The position numbers were made by a program, and so were the translations under genes. 45,322 nucleotides of DNA from positions 1 through 45,322 of the forward strand of contig JBKEBP010000247.1 in the NCBI GenBank assembly GCA_047973235.1, written 5' to 3'. Below, in pieces: positions 1 to 8,040 of this stretch; position 1 is the first letter of the stretch, and each line of letters begins with the position of its first letter. The stretch is from Aequitasia sp047973235 (GTDB lineage: Bacteria > Bacillota > Clostridia > Lachnospirales > Lachnospiraceae). The notes beneath the pieces were generated by a model, which made no database searches, had not been told where the DNA came from, and saw only the letters and a program-made list of their open reading frames with translations.

Positions 1-16
1 ATGTTTATTAAAAATT

Positions 17-48
17 AAAAAAGCCTTTACCAGACTCGATTTCGGGCT
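17..48 (-). terminator. possible weak terminator after modA
   Basis: Read on the minus strand just after the modA stop, AGCC and GGCT can pair around a long, roughly 19-base interior, and six T residues follow (plus-strand A run at 17-22). The stem is short, so this is tentative. If real, modA ends its transcription unit here and modB/modC are not directly co-transcribed. The rest of bases 1-53 shows nothing else. Confidence 0.3.
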
Positions 49-53
49 ATTTG

Positions 54-917
54 TTATACATTTGTGTCAAAATAATAAGCATCAAATATCTCTTTTGCTT
101 CATCCGATAATACAAACTCATAAAATGACTTGGCTGCATCAATCTGAGTATCACTTGCCTCTTCATTCTTAACTAAGCATATGGGATAAATAACATTTCC
201 TGTTAAGTCATAGCTAACTTCTTCTAATATCTGAACATCATCTTCATATCCGTATGTATCTGAATAGTAAGTTGTTCCAACCTCACAAGATCCTTCAGTG
301 ACAGCTATTAACACTTTACTTACATTATCCTGCTCACTTATTTCAACCCCACCAAGTGCCGTTGAAACCTGCTCTGTTGTAATTTCTGCAACATCATCAA
401 CTTCTTCTAAGATACCCATGTTAACAAGTGCCTGACGAGTGTACTTACCAACCGGAACGCTTCCGCCTGCAAGAGCTATACTCTGTGCATTTTGAAGGTC
501 TGATAACCCTGTAACTGAAGTTCCGCTATCCTTTAGTGTAAGAACCACTACTTGATTGTTAACTACATTTGCTCTTGTTCCATCCTCAATTAATCCATCC
601 TCTTCAAGTGTGTCCATTTGTTTCTGTGCCGCCGAAAAGAAAATGTCACATTCATAACCTTCCTGGATCTGTGTTAACAGAGTTCCTGAACTATCAGCAT
701 TATAAATTATCTTGACATTTGGATTTGATTCGTTGTATCTTTCTGCAATTTCCGTCATCACCGTGTTAAGACTCGCTGCTATAAACACCTGAATCTCTAC
801 TTCTTCATCCTGTGTGGTATCCGTACCCTCATCTGTTGATTCACTGCTTGAACATCCTGCAAATACTCCTGCGGATATCATTATTAGTACCATTACTGCT
901 GCAATCCTCTTTTTCAT
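54..917 (-). CDS. modA: Molybdate-binding lipoprotein of an ABC importer (ModA family)
   Basis: The product is about 287 residues and should bind molybdate outside the membrane for an ABC importer. It opens with a lipoprotein signal (MKKRIAAVMVL..., lipobox-like ending AGC at about residue 21) and a Ser/Thr/Asp/Glu-rich linker. The mature part has the ModA features AASL near its start and GGSVPVGKYT in the middle. I start it at the ATG at 917, because AGGAGG lies directly upstream; an in-frame ATG at 947 would place that ribosome site inside the gene. It is the last of a cofactor gene series (MoeA-like, moaC, moaA, MOSC-MogA, modA), which fits molybdate supply for the xanthine dehydrogenase further right. 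No permease or ATPase gene is visible; they may lie left of the window. Tungstate binding cannot be excluded. Confidence 0.85.
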   Translation of the reverse strand: MKKRIAAVMVLIMISAGVFAGCSSSESTDEGTDTTQDEEVEIQVFIAASLNTVMTEIAERYNESNPNVKIIYNADSSGTLLTQIQEGYECDIFFSAAQKQMDTLEEDGLIEDGTRANVVNNQVVVLTLKDSGTSVTGLSDLQNAQSIALAGGSVPVGKYTRQALVNMGILEEVDDVAEITTEQVSTALGGVEISEQDNVSKVLIAVTEGSCEVGTTYYSDTYGYEDDVQILEEVSYDLTGNVIYPICLVKNEEASDTQIDAAKSFYEFVLSDEAKEIFDAYYFDTNV

Positions 918-964
918 GTTTCCTCCTTCTTTCCTCCGTCCAACCATTTTAGCGCTTTACCTTG

Positions 965-1897
965 TCAAACTCCTCCGCATTCATCTTGAGTTCCTTTTAG
1001 AATGCCAAGTCCATGGGGTAATTCCGGCAAAATATACTCCAAAGTTTCTCTTACCGCCTTAGGGCTGCCGGGTAAGTTTATAATCAATGTCTTATTTCGG
1101 AGCCCTGAGACTCCTCGACTAAACATTGCCCTATGTGTGATGGTCATTGAATACGCTCTTATTGCTTCTGCGATGCCATTTGCCATCTTATCACAGACAC
1201 TCATCGTTGCTTCCGGTGTGTTATCTCTATCCGAAAATCCGGTTCCACCGGTCGTAAGTATCAAATTAACCTGTCTCTGATCAGCTAGTCTGCACATGCT
1301 TTTTTCTAAACTCTCTCTATCATCTGATAAAAGCAATGTTTCGATTACCTTATATCCATTTTCTTCCAGTAGGTTTTTAATTGTGGGACCACTTATATCC
1401 TCACGTTCTCCTCTGAAACCTTTATCGCTAAGAGTAATTACTGCTGCACTAAATCTTTTATCAGATATGGAAAGCAATGTGACCTCATCTCCAACATGTA
1501 TCTCTCCACCCGTAATTACTTCTGCAAAAATACCTTCTCTTGGCATAATACAATCGTTCATTTTTTCATATATTTTACAGTGATTGTGACAATCTTTACC
1601 TATCTGGGTTATTTCAATTACAGCCTTTCCCACTTGCATCCGACTACCAACAGGTATTTTTCCAAGATCATAACCCTCAATTATTAAATTTTCTCCAAAA
1701 GCTCCAAATGGAACATCTGCACCTCTAGCTCTAAAGTCTTCTATTTTCTCAAAAGAAAGCAGACTTATCTGGCGATGCCACTTGCCACCATGCGCATCTC
1801 CTCTAATCCCGAAACCTTCTTCTATATATGCATCCTTGACTTCACTCTTTTGTATTCCACGCTGATCACTTATACAAATTCCAAGAATTGTCCCCAT
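965..1897 (-). CDS. MOSC domain - MogA/MoaB fusion, molybdenum cofactor biosynthesis
   Basis: This protein of about 310 residues has two parts. Residues 1 to about 145 form a MOSC domain (EEGFGIRGDAHGG, GAFGENLIIEG, QIGKDCHNHCKIY), a family that handles sulfur or binds the Mo cofactor, with a Cys-His-x-His-Cys cluster. Residues about 150-310 form a MogA/MoaB-type domain (LTTGGTGFSDRDNTPEA, INLPGSPKAV), which in the family adenylates molybdopterin before molybdenum insertion. The ATG at 1897 is chosen because AGGAGG lies six bases upstream; a TTG at 1903 would sit right on that site. The ribosome site lies in the end of moaA, so the two are translationally close. The fusion pairs a late sulfur/transfer domain with molybdopterin activation. 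Confidence 0.85.
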   Translation of the reverse strand: MGTILGICISDQRGIQKSEVKDAYIEEGFGIRGDAHGGKWHRQISLLSFEKIEDFRARGADVPFGAFGENLIIEGYDLGKIPVGSRMQVGKAVIEITQIGKDCHNHCKIYEKMNDCIMPREGIFAEVITGGEIHVGDEVTLLSISDKRFSAAVITLSDKGFRGEREDISGPTIKNLLEENGYKVIETLLLSDDRESLEKSMCRLADQRQVNLILTTGGTGFSDRDNTPEATMSVCDKMANGIAEAIRAYSMTITHRAMFSRGVSGLRNKTLIINLPGSPKAVRETLEYILPELPHGLGILKGTQDECGGV

Positions 1898-1899
1898 TT

Positions 1900-2874
1900 T
1901 CAACCTCCTATTTGAGCCATTGGTGCTTCTTCAGTCATTACTTCTGGTGCCTCAAAGCAGTGTTCCCCCGGCTTACTAAGTATTGCCCTTTCTACTGCCT
2001 CCTTAAGAAGTTCATCCTCATGTTCATTCTGCGACCTCAATATCTCTCGCAAATCTATAGCTTCTCCATAACAAAGACATGGCTTTAATTGTCCTGTAGC
2101 AGTTAATCGTATTCGATTACATTCATCACAAAATTTCGCATGAATGGCACTAATGAAACCAATACTACCTTTAAATCCGGTAATGTTATAATATGCTGCA
2201 GGTCCATTACCATGGCGTCTCAAGTCTCTAGTTGTCTTCACATATCTATCTTTAAGTTTATTTAGAATTTCTATGTTTGATACCACGTTAAAGTCTTTAC
2301 CATAACCTATCGGCATCATTTCAATAAATCTTACATCCACGGGATAGTCCCTCGCCAGCAATATAATGTTTTCCCATTCATTATCATTGATTCCTGTAAT
2401 TAGAACCGTATTTATCTTAATAGGAATATGTGTCTTCATTGCTTGCTTGAACCCACATAGTACTTCACTAAGTGAATCGTTGCCCGTTATTCTCTTATAT
2501 ATAGCCTCATCGACTGAATCAAGGCTTATATTAATACCATCTATACCGCTTGCCATTAATTCATCCAGATGCTCTGTAAGCATTACTCCGTTTGTGGTTA
2601 GAGTAACGGTTTCAATACCATGCAATTTTTTTATAGAAGCTACTAAGTCAGTACAGCCTCTTCTTGCTAATGGTTCACCACCGGTAATTTTAATATTTTT
2701 AATTCCATTAGATACCGCCGCCTTACAGACCTTGATTATCTCTTCAAATGTCAAAATATCATCCATAGACATCTTCTCAATACCATCAGGCATACAATAT
2801 TTACATCTCAGATTGCAACGGTCGGTTATTGAAATTCGCATGTAATCAATATTTCTTCCCTGTTTATCATTCAT
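1900..2874 (-). CDS. moaA: GTP 3',8-cyclase, radical SAM (MoaA)
   Basis: MoaA converts GTP to 3',8-cyclo-7,8-dihydro-GTP in the first step of molybdopterin synthesis. The roughly 324-residue product has the radical SAM cluster CNLRCKYC near the N-terminus, the second cluster (CDECNRIRLTATGQLKPCL) near the C-terminus, and the C-terminal Gly-Gly tail needed for activity in the family. I place the start at the ATG at 2874, with GGAG six bases upstream; the ATG at 2922 would force a 56-base overlap with moaC. The chosen start overlaps the moaC end by eight bases, so translation is probably coupled. Confidence 0.93.
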   Translation of the reverse strand: MNDKQGRNIDYMRISITDRCNLRCKYCMPDGIEKMSMDDILTFEEIIKVCKAAVSNGIKNIKITGGEPLARRGCTDLVASIKKLHGIETVTLTTNGVMLTEHLDELMASGIDGINISLDSVDEAIYKRITGNDSLSEVLCGFKQAMKTHIPIKINTVLITGINDNEWENIILLARDYPVDVRFIEMMPIGYGKDFNVVSNIEILNKLKDRYVKTTRDLRRHGNGPAAYYNITGFKGSIGFISAIHAKFCDECNRIRLTATGQLKPCLCYGEAIDLREILRSQNEHEDELLKEAVERAILSKPGEHCFEAPEVMTEEAPMAQIGG

Positions 2875-3337
2875 GGTAATCTCCACTTTTCCCACCGGAT
2901 TTACTGTGTAGATGGATATCATTCATAATCATGTTCTTATCAATCGCTTTACACATATCATAAATCGTTAATAGTGAAATATTAACTCCTGTAAGTGCCT
3001 CCATTTCTGCACCGGTTTTACCCGTGGTTTTAACAATACACTTAGCTTCTATTTCGCTCACTTCTTCAAATAAGCTAAATTCGATTTTTACACTTGTAAT
3101 CAAAAGTACATGACAAAGTGGAGTCAGTTCAGAGGTTTTCTTTGCTCCCATAATACCGGCAACTCTGGCAACCGCTAGTACATCGCCTTTTCCAACCTCT
3201 CTGGTCTTGATTTTCGAAAAGCATTCTTTGCTCATCTTAATTCTACCGATGGCACATGCTTCTCGCTTCGTTTCCTCTTTATCACTAATATCAACCATAA
3301 TAGCATTTCCATTATTATCAAAATGTGTAAATTCCAT
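2867..3337 (-). CDS. moaC: Cyclic pyranopterin monophosphate synthase (MoaC)
   Basis: MoaC works right after MoaA to make cyclic pyranopterin monophosphate. The 156-residue length is normal. The family signatures ELTPLCH, AEMEALTGVNIS and the segment YDMCKAIDKNM with its conserved Asp and Lys are all present, and it ends with the typical KSGGKSG motif. AAGGAG precedes the ATG at 3337 by about eight bases. The gene follows the MoeA-like gene by three bases and overlaps moaA, so it sits inside an operon. Confidence 0.94.
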   Translation of the reverse strand: MEFTHFDNNGNAIMVDISDKEETKREACAIGRIKMSKECFSKIKTREVGKGDVLAVARVAGIMGAKKTSELTPLCHVLLITSVKIEFSLFEEVSEIEAKCIVKTTGKTGAEMEALTGVNISLLTIYDMCKAIDKNMIMNDIHLHSKSGGKSGDYHE

Positions 3338-3340
3338 ATG

Positions 3341-4378
3341 TTAAACTCCTTTTCCGAATCCGCAATTTGGGAATATACATGTTTCACATGATAAGCATAA
3401 ACCACCTCTCCCAAGTATTGTAAAATCCTCTTTTTTTAATTTTTCATCTGCCATAACTCTTGGAAGAACCAAATCAAAAATAGTTCTGCCTGCATACATA
3501 ACACAACCCGGAAGTCCCATTACAGTAATTTCCTTATCCTCTTTATTTTTTAAATAACCCATGAGGAACATTGCTCCGGGTAATACTGCTGCACCATAGG
3601 TCACAATATCCGTCCCGGCGTTTTTTATCGCTAGAGGTGTGCGATCATCCGGATCCACACTCATGCCACCGGTCAAAATAATAATGTCCGCATCTTTCTC
3701 AGACGCTTCTAAAATAGCTTCTGTTATCATTTCATTGTCATCATTACAGACCGTATGCTTTATAACTTCAGTCGGAAACTCGGACAATTTGTCTGCAATG
3801 ACCGGAGTAAATGCATCCGGTATAAGCTTTTTATACACTTCACTTCCGGTAGTTATTATTGCTACCTTCTTTTGCTTATATGGAAGAATCTGAAAAATAG
3901 GGCTCTCACCGGCTGCTTTTTTCGCATTCTCCATCTTTTCCTTTTCTATGACAAGGGGAATAACTCTTGTTCCCGCAAGCTTTTCTCCTTTTTTTACCGG
4001 AATATTAGTATGGCGTGATGCTATCATCATTTCTCCCAAAGAATTAATTAGATTTAGCTTCTTTACATCTATCTTTAGAACTCCGTCCGTATCTGCGATT
4101 AACTCAATTTTGCCCTCTTTTATCTCTGAGCCGTGCATATAATTACCCTTACAAATGTCATACAAAATCACAGCTGCTTCATCTTCATGCAGCTTACTTT
4201 CATCAGATTCCCAAACATATAGATTCTCTTTCCCTATGCTCAAAAGTAGATCTATATCTTCTTCACGGACAACATGACCCTTTCTAAATATTGCATCCTT
4301 AATTATGCCGCGCTTTATTTGAGTAATGTCATGACAGAGCACATGACCAACTGCGTCTTTTGTTTTTATTAATTTCAC
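3341..4378 (-). CDS. Molybdopterin-binding MoeA-like protein with Cys-rich tail
   Basis: This 345-residue protein belongs to the molybdopterin-binding (MoCF/MoeA-like) family often linked to selenium-dependent molybdenum hydroxylases. The central domain has IITTGSEVY and LTGGMSVDPDDRTPLAI, the usual molybdopterin-contacting loops, and GLPGCVMYAGRT near the end. It is shorter than standard MoeA and probably inserts or hands over molybdenum. The last 20 or so residues carry four cysteines (CLSCETC then PNC) in a spacing that looks metal-binding; classical MoeA lacks this. It starts with GTG at 4378, with GGAGG six bases upstream. It heads the moaC-moaA-mogA-modA series and is divergent from mocA. 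Confidence 0.8.
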   Translation of the reverse strand: MKLIKTKDAVGHVLCHDITQIKRGIIKDAIFRKGHVVREEDIDLLLSIGKENLYVWESDESKLHEDEAAVILYDICKGNYMHGSEIKEGKIELIADTDGVLKIDVKKLNLINSLGEMMIASRHTNIPVKKGEKLAGTRVIPLVIEKEKMENAKKAAGESPIFQILPYKQKKVAIITTGSEVYKKLIPDAFTPVIADKLSEFPTEVIKHTVCNDDNEMITEAILEASEKDADIIILTGGMSVDPDDRTPLAIKNAGTDIVTYGAAVLPGAMFLMGYLKNKEDKEITVMGLPGCVMYAGRTIFDLVLPRVMADEKLKKEDFTILGRGGLCLSCETCIFPNCGFGKGV

Positions 4379-4396
4379 TATATTTCCTCCAAAAGT

Positions 4397-4425
4397 TTGA
4401 CTTTGTTTCTTTCTAATAATATGAT
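4397..4425 (+). promoter_or_regulatory. sigma-70-type promoter for mocA
   Basis: TTGACT at 4397-4402 and TATGAT at 4420-4425 are separated by exactly 17 bases. They lie in the 80-base gap between the divergent MoeA-like gene and mocA, and point toward mocA. Both hexamers match the consensus at five of six positions. Confidence 0.75.
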
Positions 4426-4458
4426 TAGTATAAATTTAAAAGAAAGTAGGTAACTAAT

Positions 4459-5043
4459 GTGATATCTGCCATTTTGTTGGCCTCCGGTTATAGCAGGCGC
4501 CTTAACGGTAATAAATTATTACTCGATTTTAGAGGGAAACCAATTATTGAGCATACAATGCGTTCTATCTCATCTTGTAATTTTGATCTAAAATTGTTGG
4601 TTACCCGAGACAATACCTTCTCCATGCTCTCAGGTAAGTATGGTTTTCAAGAACTTATAAATACTCAGGCCCATGTGGGGCAGTCTGCCGGAGTTCGATT
4701 AGGAACCTTAAATACACAAGTAGACTCTTCGCTTATGTTCTTTGTTGGTGACCAGCCACTTCTTGGTTCCGATATTATAAATCAGCTTTTACATGAGAGT
4801 CGGTCAAATCCGGATAAAATAATTGTTCCTAAAATAGATAATCGTGGACGAAGCCCCGTTATCTTCCCTCCTTCTCTAAGAGCTGAAATCTTAAATATAA
4901 GTGGTGATATGGGGGGTCGTTCTGTAATTTCAAAGTACCCTACCCTTGTTCATAGCGTTTATTTTAGCGATCCACTACCTTTTTCAGATATTGATACACC
5001 TGGTGACTATGATGTGCTTCGCTCGCTTGACCAGCCTTTATAG
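4459..5043 (+). CDS. mocA: Molybdenum cofactor cytidylyltransferase-like NTP transferase (MocA)
   Basis: A 194-residue MobA/MocA-family nucleotidyltransferase, expected to add CMP to molybdopterin for xanthine-dehydrogenase-type enzymes. The N-terminal signature LASGYSRRLNGNKLLLDF and the GDQPLL Mg-binding loop are both present. The start is GTG at 4459, because the overlapping ATG at 4457 runs straight into a stop; AGTAGG precedes it. It is the only plus-strand gene in the left part, has its own strong promoter, and converges on yqeB with an 80-base coding overlap at their 3' ends. Its neighbours support a role in maturing the hydroxylase rather than a sugar-nucleotide role. Confidence 0.82.
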   Translation: MISAILLASGYSRRLNGNKLLLDFRGKPIIEHTMRSISSCNFDLKLLVTRDNTFSMLSGKYGFQELINTQAHVGQSAGVRLGTLNTQVDSSLMFFVGDQPLLGSDIINQLLHESRSNPDKIIVPKIDNRGRSPVIFPPSLRAEILNISGDMGGRSVISKYPTLVHSVYFSDPLPFSDIDTPGDYDVLRSLDQPL

Positions 5044-5884
5044 TCTTTATTTTCTCATGCCTGTTTTTATTATCCAAATATAAATACGCTTCGAGTACTG
5101 CACCTCCCAGGCTACGTGCTTTATCAGATATGCTATATACTTCTTCTTTAGAAAGTCTTCTGGGATCAATATCTGCTGATTTGAGTCCCTTTTTAACTGT
5201 TGTACCTTCTTCTATCAATCCTCTTATTAATCCGTCAAATGGTGCCACTACCACAATATCACTTACTGTGAAAACAGGTTGGCCTTCGCATACCCAATCG
5301 CCTATTTTAACCATGTGTTTAACAGTCCCATCATTTGGTGCATGCATTACTCTTAGACTGCTTTGACCACCTATATTTCCCGGGGTCCCCGTATTTGGCA
5401 GTGCCTCACCCTCAAAAATTATTTGTCCAAGTGAATGCCCTCTCATGGTTTCTATTACAACATCCACATCTTTCCCGGCACTAAATCCCGGACCCATTCC
5501 TATAGTAATCGGTGCCATATTACGATTAGTGCCAATATTTCTCTTTGCAATAATCGCATCTATTACAGCAGCAGGTTTAATAACCTTAATAGAGCTTGCC
5601 GAAGGGTCAACTATAATTGGAACTATGCCTTCCTCCCAGCACTTCTCCAGATTATTGAATGAACATTCCACATGCCTTGCCGTAATATCTTCTACTTTAG
5701 AGGTTCCCTTCGAGATAGCTGTTGATAAAGCAACTTGTCTGCGGATTGTGGTTGGCTGCATCGTTTCAAGCGCATATATCCGATATCCGGCTCTAACAAA
5801 CTTCTGTATAACACCTGTCGCCAAATCTCCTGCACCACGAATACATATTATTTCTTTGTCTAGTATAGAGCTCGTCTTCTGCAT
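4964..5884 (-). CDS. yqeB: YqeB/EF2563-family selenium-dependent Mo-hydroxylase accessory protein
   Basis: This 306-residue protein matches the family known as EF2563 or YqeB, which occurs with selenium-dependent molybdenum hydroxylases; its biochemical role is not settled. It begins with a Rossmann-like stretch (CIRGAGDLATGVIQKFVRAGY) and has a GMGPGFSAG segment in the middle. It ends with a lipoyl/biotinyl-like HMVKIGDWVCEGQPVFTVSD region. Its start overlaps the 3' end of the modE-yqeC gene by 25 bases, so the two are co-translated. The 3' end overlaps convergent mocA, which could bring mutual antisense effects. Confidence 0.85.
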   Translation of the reverse strand: MQKTSSILDKEIICIRGAGDLATGVIQKFVRAGYRIYALETMQPTTIRRQVALSTAISKGTSKVEDITARHVECSFNNLEKCWEEGIVPIIVDPSASSIKVIKPAAVIDAIIAKRNIGTNRNMAPITIGMGPGFSAGKDVDVVIETMRGHSLGQIIFEGEALPNTGTPGNIGGQSSLRVMHAPNDGTVKHMVKIGDWVCEGQPVFTVSDIVVVAPFDGLIRGLIEEGTTVKKGLKSADIDPRRLSKEEVYSISDKARSLGGAVLEAYLYLDNKNRHEKIKTIKAGQASEAHHSHQVYQYLKKVVDR

Positions 5885-6963
5885 AGACTATACCGTCCTT
5901 CCTTAAATGAACCCATTGCAATCAAATCCAACTTTGAAGCAAACTTATTCGGAAGTGCTTCAATTACCTCTTGAACTAACTTTTCAGATGTCTGATCTTC
6001 TATTTTATTGAAAAAAACTATCTTTCTTCCTTCTGAACCTTTAAACATGCCTTTTGGATGACTTATCCAAGTTGCTATGTCACTACTTGTTATCACATCC
6101 TTATCAATACTATCATCTGATTTTTTAATCATGCCTAGTAATTCTCTAATCCTTAATGTGTTCGTTTCACTAAATAAATTCCCAATCTCGTTCACAGTTA
6201 CAATCCCAATATTACAGGTTGCATATTTCGGTATACACGGTTCATTATCCAGGTATCCCTTAAGCGAAAGGCCTCTTGACCCATCCGCTTCAATAACAGT
6301 GTAATGGTAAGCCTTACTTAATTGGTTTAATCCATCATATGAAATTGCTGTACATTTATTCTTTTCATTTATCTCACCATACACAAATGTACGGCCGTAC
6401 TTTGCATCTTTTTTTAGTGCTTGATTCTCTGTATAAATGAACTCAACGTCCTCATCTTTCTTTGGAAGCATCATTTTAGTCGTTGTTGTTAATAGCACCT
6501 TGCTTTGTTTTAGTTCTTCTCCTAATCTGTAAAGACACGAGGTCTTACCCCCTGCTCCTGAAATAGTAATAATATCATTTTTAGTTATTCCAAGAACTTC
6601 AGACAAATTGATGTTATCGTTCATGACTTCTTTGAAGACATCCTTCGCATATTCTTTTATTTTCACTTCAGCTGCTCTATACCTTTTCATCAGCATGTAG
6701 CCCTCACGGGTAATACGGCAACCTCCACCACTTTTGCCACCTTGTTTCCGAGTAACAAGCGGAGAACCCAACTGCTTCTCGGCTGTATTGAGAATCTTCC
6801 ACGCTTTCGAATATGAGATTCCCGATTGCTTACATGATTCCTTTATAGATCCGGTTGCTTCAAGCCCTTCCAAAATAACCATTACTCCCGGACCAAAAAA
6901 CACCTTGTCTATCTTGGCGCGTACTGTAATGACCGGTAATATATCTCTTTTATTAGAGTACAT
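5860..6963 (-). CDS. yqeC: ModE-type winged HTH fused to YqeC
   Basis: The 367-residue protein has two recognisable parts. Residues about 12-118 resemble the N-terminal DNA-binding domain of ModE/LysR-type regulators (GLEATGSIKESCKQSGISYSKAWK, then GGKSGGGCRIT). Residues about 120-367 are YqeC, an accessory family for selenium-dependent Mo hydroxylases, with a P-loop-like ISGAGGKTS and LLTTTTKMMLP. The molybdate-binding MOP domain of classical ModE is absent, so the YqeC part may act as the sensor or output (inference). AGGGGG precedes the ATG at 6963. Its promoter region holds two inverted repeats sharing GAGTT/AACTC arms, which fits autoregulation. It precedes yqeB in the same unit. Confidence 0.85.
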   Translation of the reverse strand: MYSNKRDILPVITVRAKIDKVFFGPGVMVILEGLEATGSIKESCKQSGISYSKAWKILNTAEKQLGSPLVTRKQGGKSGGGCRITREGYMLMKRYRAAEVKIKEYAKDVFKEVMNDNINLSEVLGITKNDIITISGAGGKTSCLYRLGEELKQSKVLLTTTTKMMLPKKDEDVEFIYTENQALKKDAKYGRTFVYGEINEKNKCTAISYDGLNQLSKAYHYTVIEADGSRGLSLKGYLDNEPCIPKYATCNIGIVTVNEIGNLFSETNTLRIRELLGMIKKSDDSIDKDVITSSDIATWISHPKGMFKGSEGRKIVFFNKIEDQTSEKLVQEVIEALPNKFASKLDLIAMGSFKEGRYSLCRRRALY

Positions 6964-6979
6964 ATGCTTCCCCCTCGTC

Positions 6980-7001
6980 GAGTTATTTTTAAAAACAACT
7001 C
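6980..7001. promoter_or_regulatory. 22-bp near-perfect palindrome before modE-yqeC
   Basis: Arms GAGTTATTTTT and AAAAACAACTC are reverse complements except at one position. The palindrome lies just upstream of the ribosome site of the modE-yqeC gene and may be an operator or a 5'-leader hairpin. It does not match the E. coli ModE box. Confidence 0.5.
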
Positions 7002-7014
7002 CATTCGTATTTAT

Positions 7015-7040
7015 ATAGAGTTCCAGAATTGAAACTCTAT
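7015..7040. promoter_or_regulatory. inverted repeat at the modE-yqeC transcription start
   Basis: ATAGAGTTCC and GAAACTCTAT pair at nine of ten positions around AGAATT. The repeat lies just downstream of the predicted start point and shares the GAGTT/AACTC arms of the palindrome at 6980-7001. It is a candidate second operator half or a leader hairpin. Confidence 0.45.
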
Positions 7041-7051
7041 TTGTATTTAAT

Positions 7052-7080
7052 ATTATATCTTAACTTTTATTTTTTGTCTG
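7052..7080 (-). promoter_or_regulatory. promoter for modE-yqeC and yqeB
   Basis: On the minus strand CAGACA (7075-7080) and a perfect TATAAT (7052-7057) are 17 bases apart. A 17-base duplication with GCAGACAAAAAATA spans the end of xdhC and this -35 region. Confidence 0.6.
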
Positions 7081-7083
7081 CTT

Positions 7084-8040
7084 CTATTTTTTGTCTGCTC
7101 TTATTTTGATTAATTCTGCTGCTATACTCACAGCTATTTCAGTTGGAGTCTCTGCACGTATTTCAAGTCCTATCGGAGTATAGCACCTATCTATCTCGTC
7201 TTGTGTAAAGCCTCTTTGCCTTAACTCTTTTGAAACAAAGGCTATCTTTTTCCTGCTCCCCATAATACCAATATATGAAATATGTTTAGCTAATGCCCAT
7301 GCTTGTACCTCTAAATCATACTGATGTCCACGTGTCATACTTATTACATAATCATTCTCACCGATATTAATATAATTGTCAATATTTTCAAAATCACCCA
7401 GTATTACTTTCTTGGCTGCCGGAAAATCCTTTGGATTAGAAAATTCTTCTCTGTCATCAAATACAACACAGGTAAAATCAACATTTGATAAAAGTGATAC
7501 CACTTCTCTTGAAACATGTCCACCACCAAATATGTAGACGCACTCAGAGCTTATCAGTTTTTCATGAAACATGAAGCTTTCAATACCTGAGCTTCCCTTT
7601 ATATCCTCAGAATTAAATACCTTCATTGTCCACGATGCATCTCGTGGCATACTAATAATCAAATCAGTATCTCGAACATCTTCTATTCGCTTTAAGATTT
7701 GATCAATTACTTTTATATTACCTGTCGAATCATCCATGTAGTAAAAGCTAAGCTTAACACTTCCACCGCACACCATTCCCGTTTCTGCTGCTTCACTAAT
7801 ACCTAAATCATAAGACCGTATCTCACTGCTTTTTGAATCCAACAATTCCAGCGCTCTATTAACAGCCAAATATTCCATCCTACCACCACCAATGGTTCCT
7901 TGATGGCCTGACAGTTTACTTACCCACATCTTTGCGCCCTTTTCTCTAGGTGTAGAGCCCTTAAAGTCAATAATAGTAACTAGGATTGCTTCTTTGTTAG
8001 TTAACAACTCTTCTTTGAGTGATTTGAAAAACTCCTTCAT
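7084..8040 (-). CDS. xdhC: XdhC/CoxI-family Mo-hydroxylase maturation protein
   Basis: XdhC-family proteins bind the Mo cofactor and help put the terminal sulfur (in this system perhaps selenium) on the metal before insertion into xanthine dehydrogenase. The 318-residue product has the N-terminal XdhC/CoxI domain (GSTPREKGAKMWV, GTIGGGRMEY, TGMVCGGS with a conserved Cys). A C-terminal Rossmann domain follows (YIFGGGHVSRE, VVFDDREEF, MTRGHQYD, IGIMGSRKK, PIGLEI). Its ATG overlaps the hydantoinase stop by four bases, so it is translationally coupled to the catabolic operon. Confidence 0.92.
   Translation of the reverse strand: MKEFFKSLKEELLTNKEAILVTIIDFKGSTPREKGAKMWVSKLSGHQGTIGGGRMEYLAVNRALELLDSKSSEIRSYDLGISEAAETGMVCGGSVKLSFYYMDDSTGNIKVIDQILKRIEDVRDTDLIISMPRDASWTMKVFNSEDIKGSSGIESFMFHEKLISSECVYIFGGGHVSREVVSLLSNVDFTCVVFDDREEFSNPKDFPAAKKVILGDFENIDNYINIGENDYVISMTRGHQYDLEVQAWALAKHISYIGIMGSRKKIAFVSKELRQRGFTQDEIDRCYTPIGLEIRAETPTEIAVSIAAELIKIRADKK

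Noticed and set aside
6980..7040. Classical ModE box
   Set aside because: The repeats lack the CGTTATAT-type arms of the known ModE site, so only a generic operator or hairpin is claimed.
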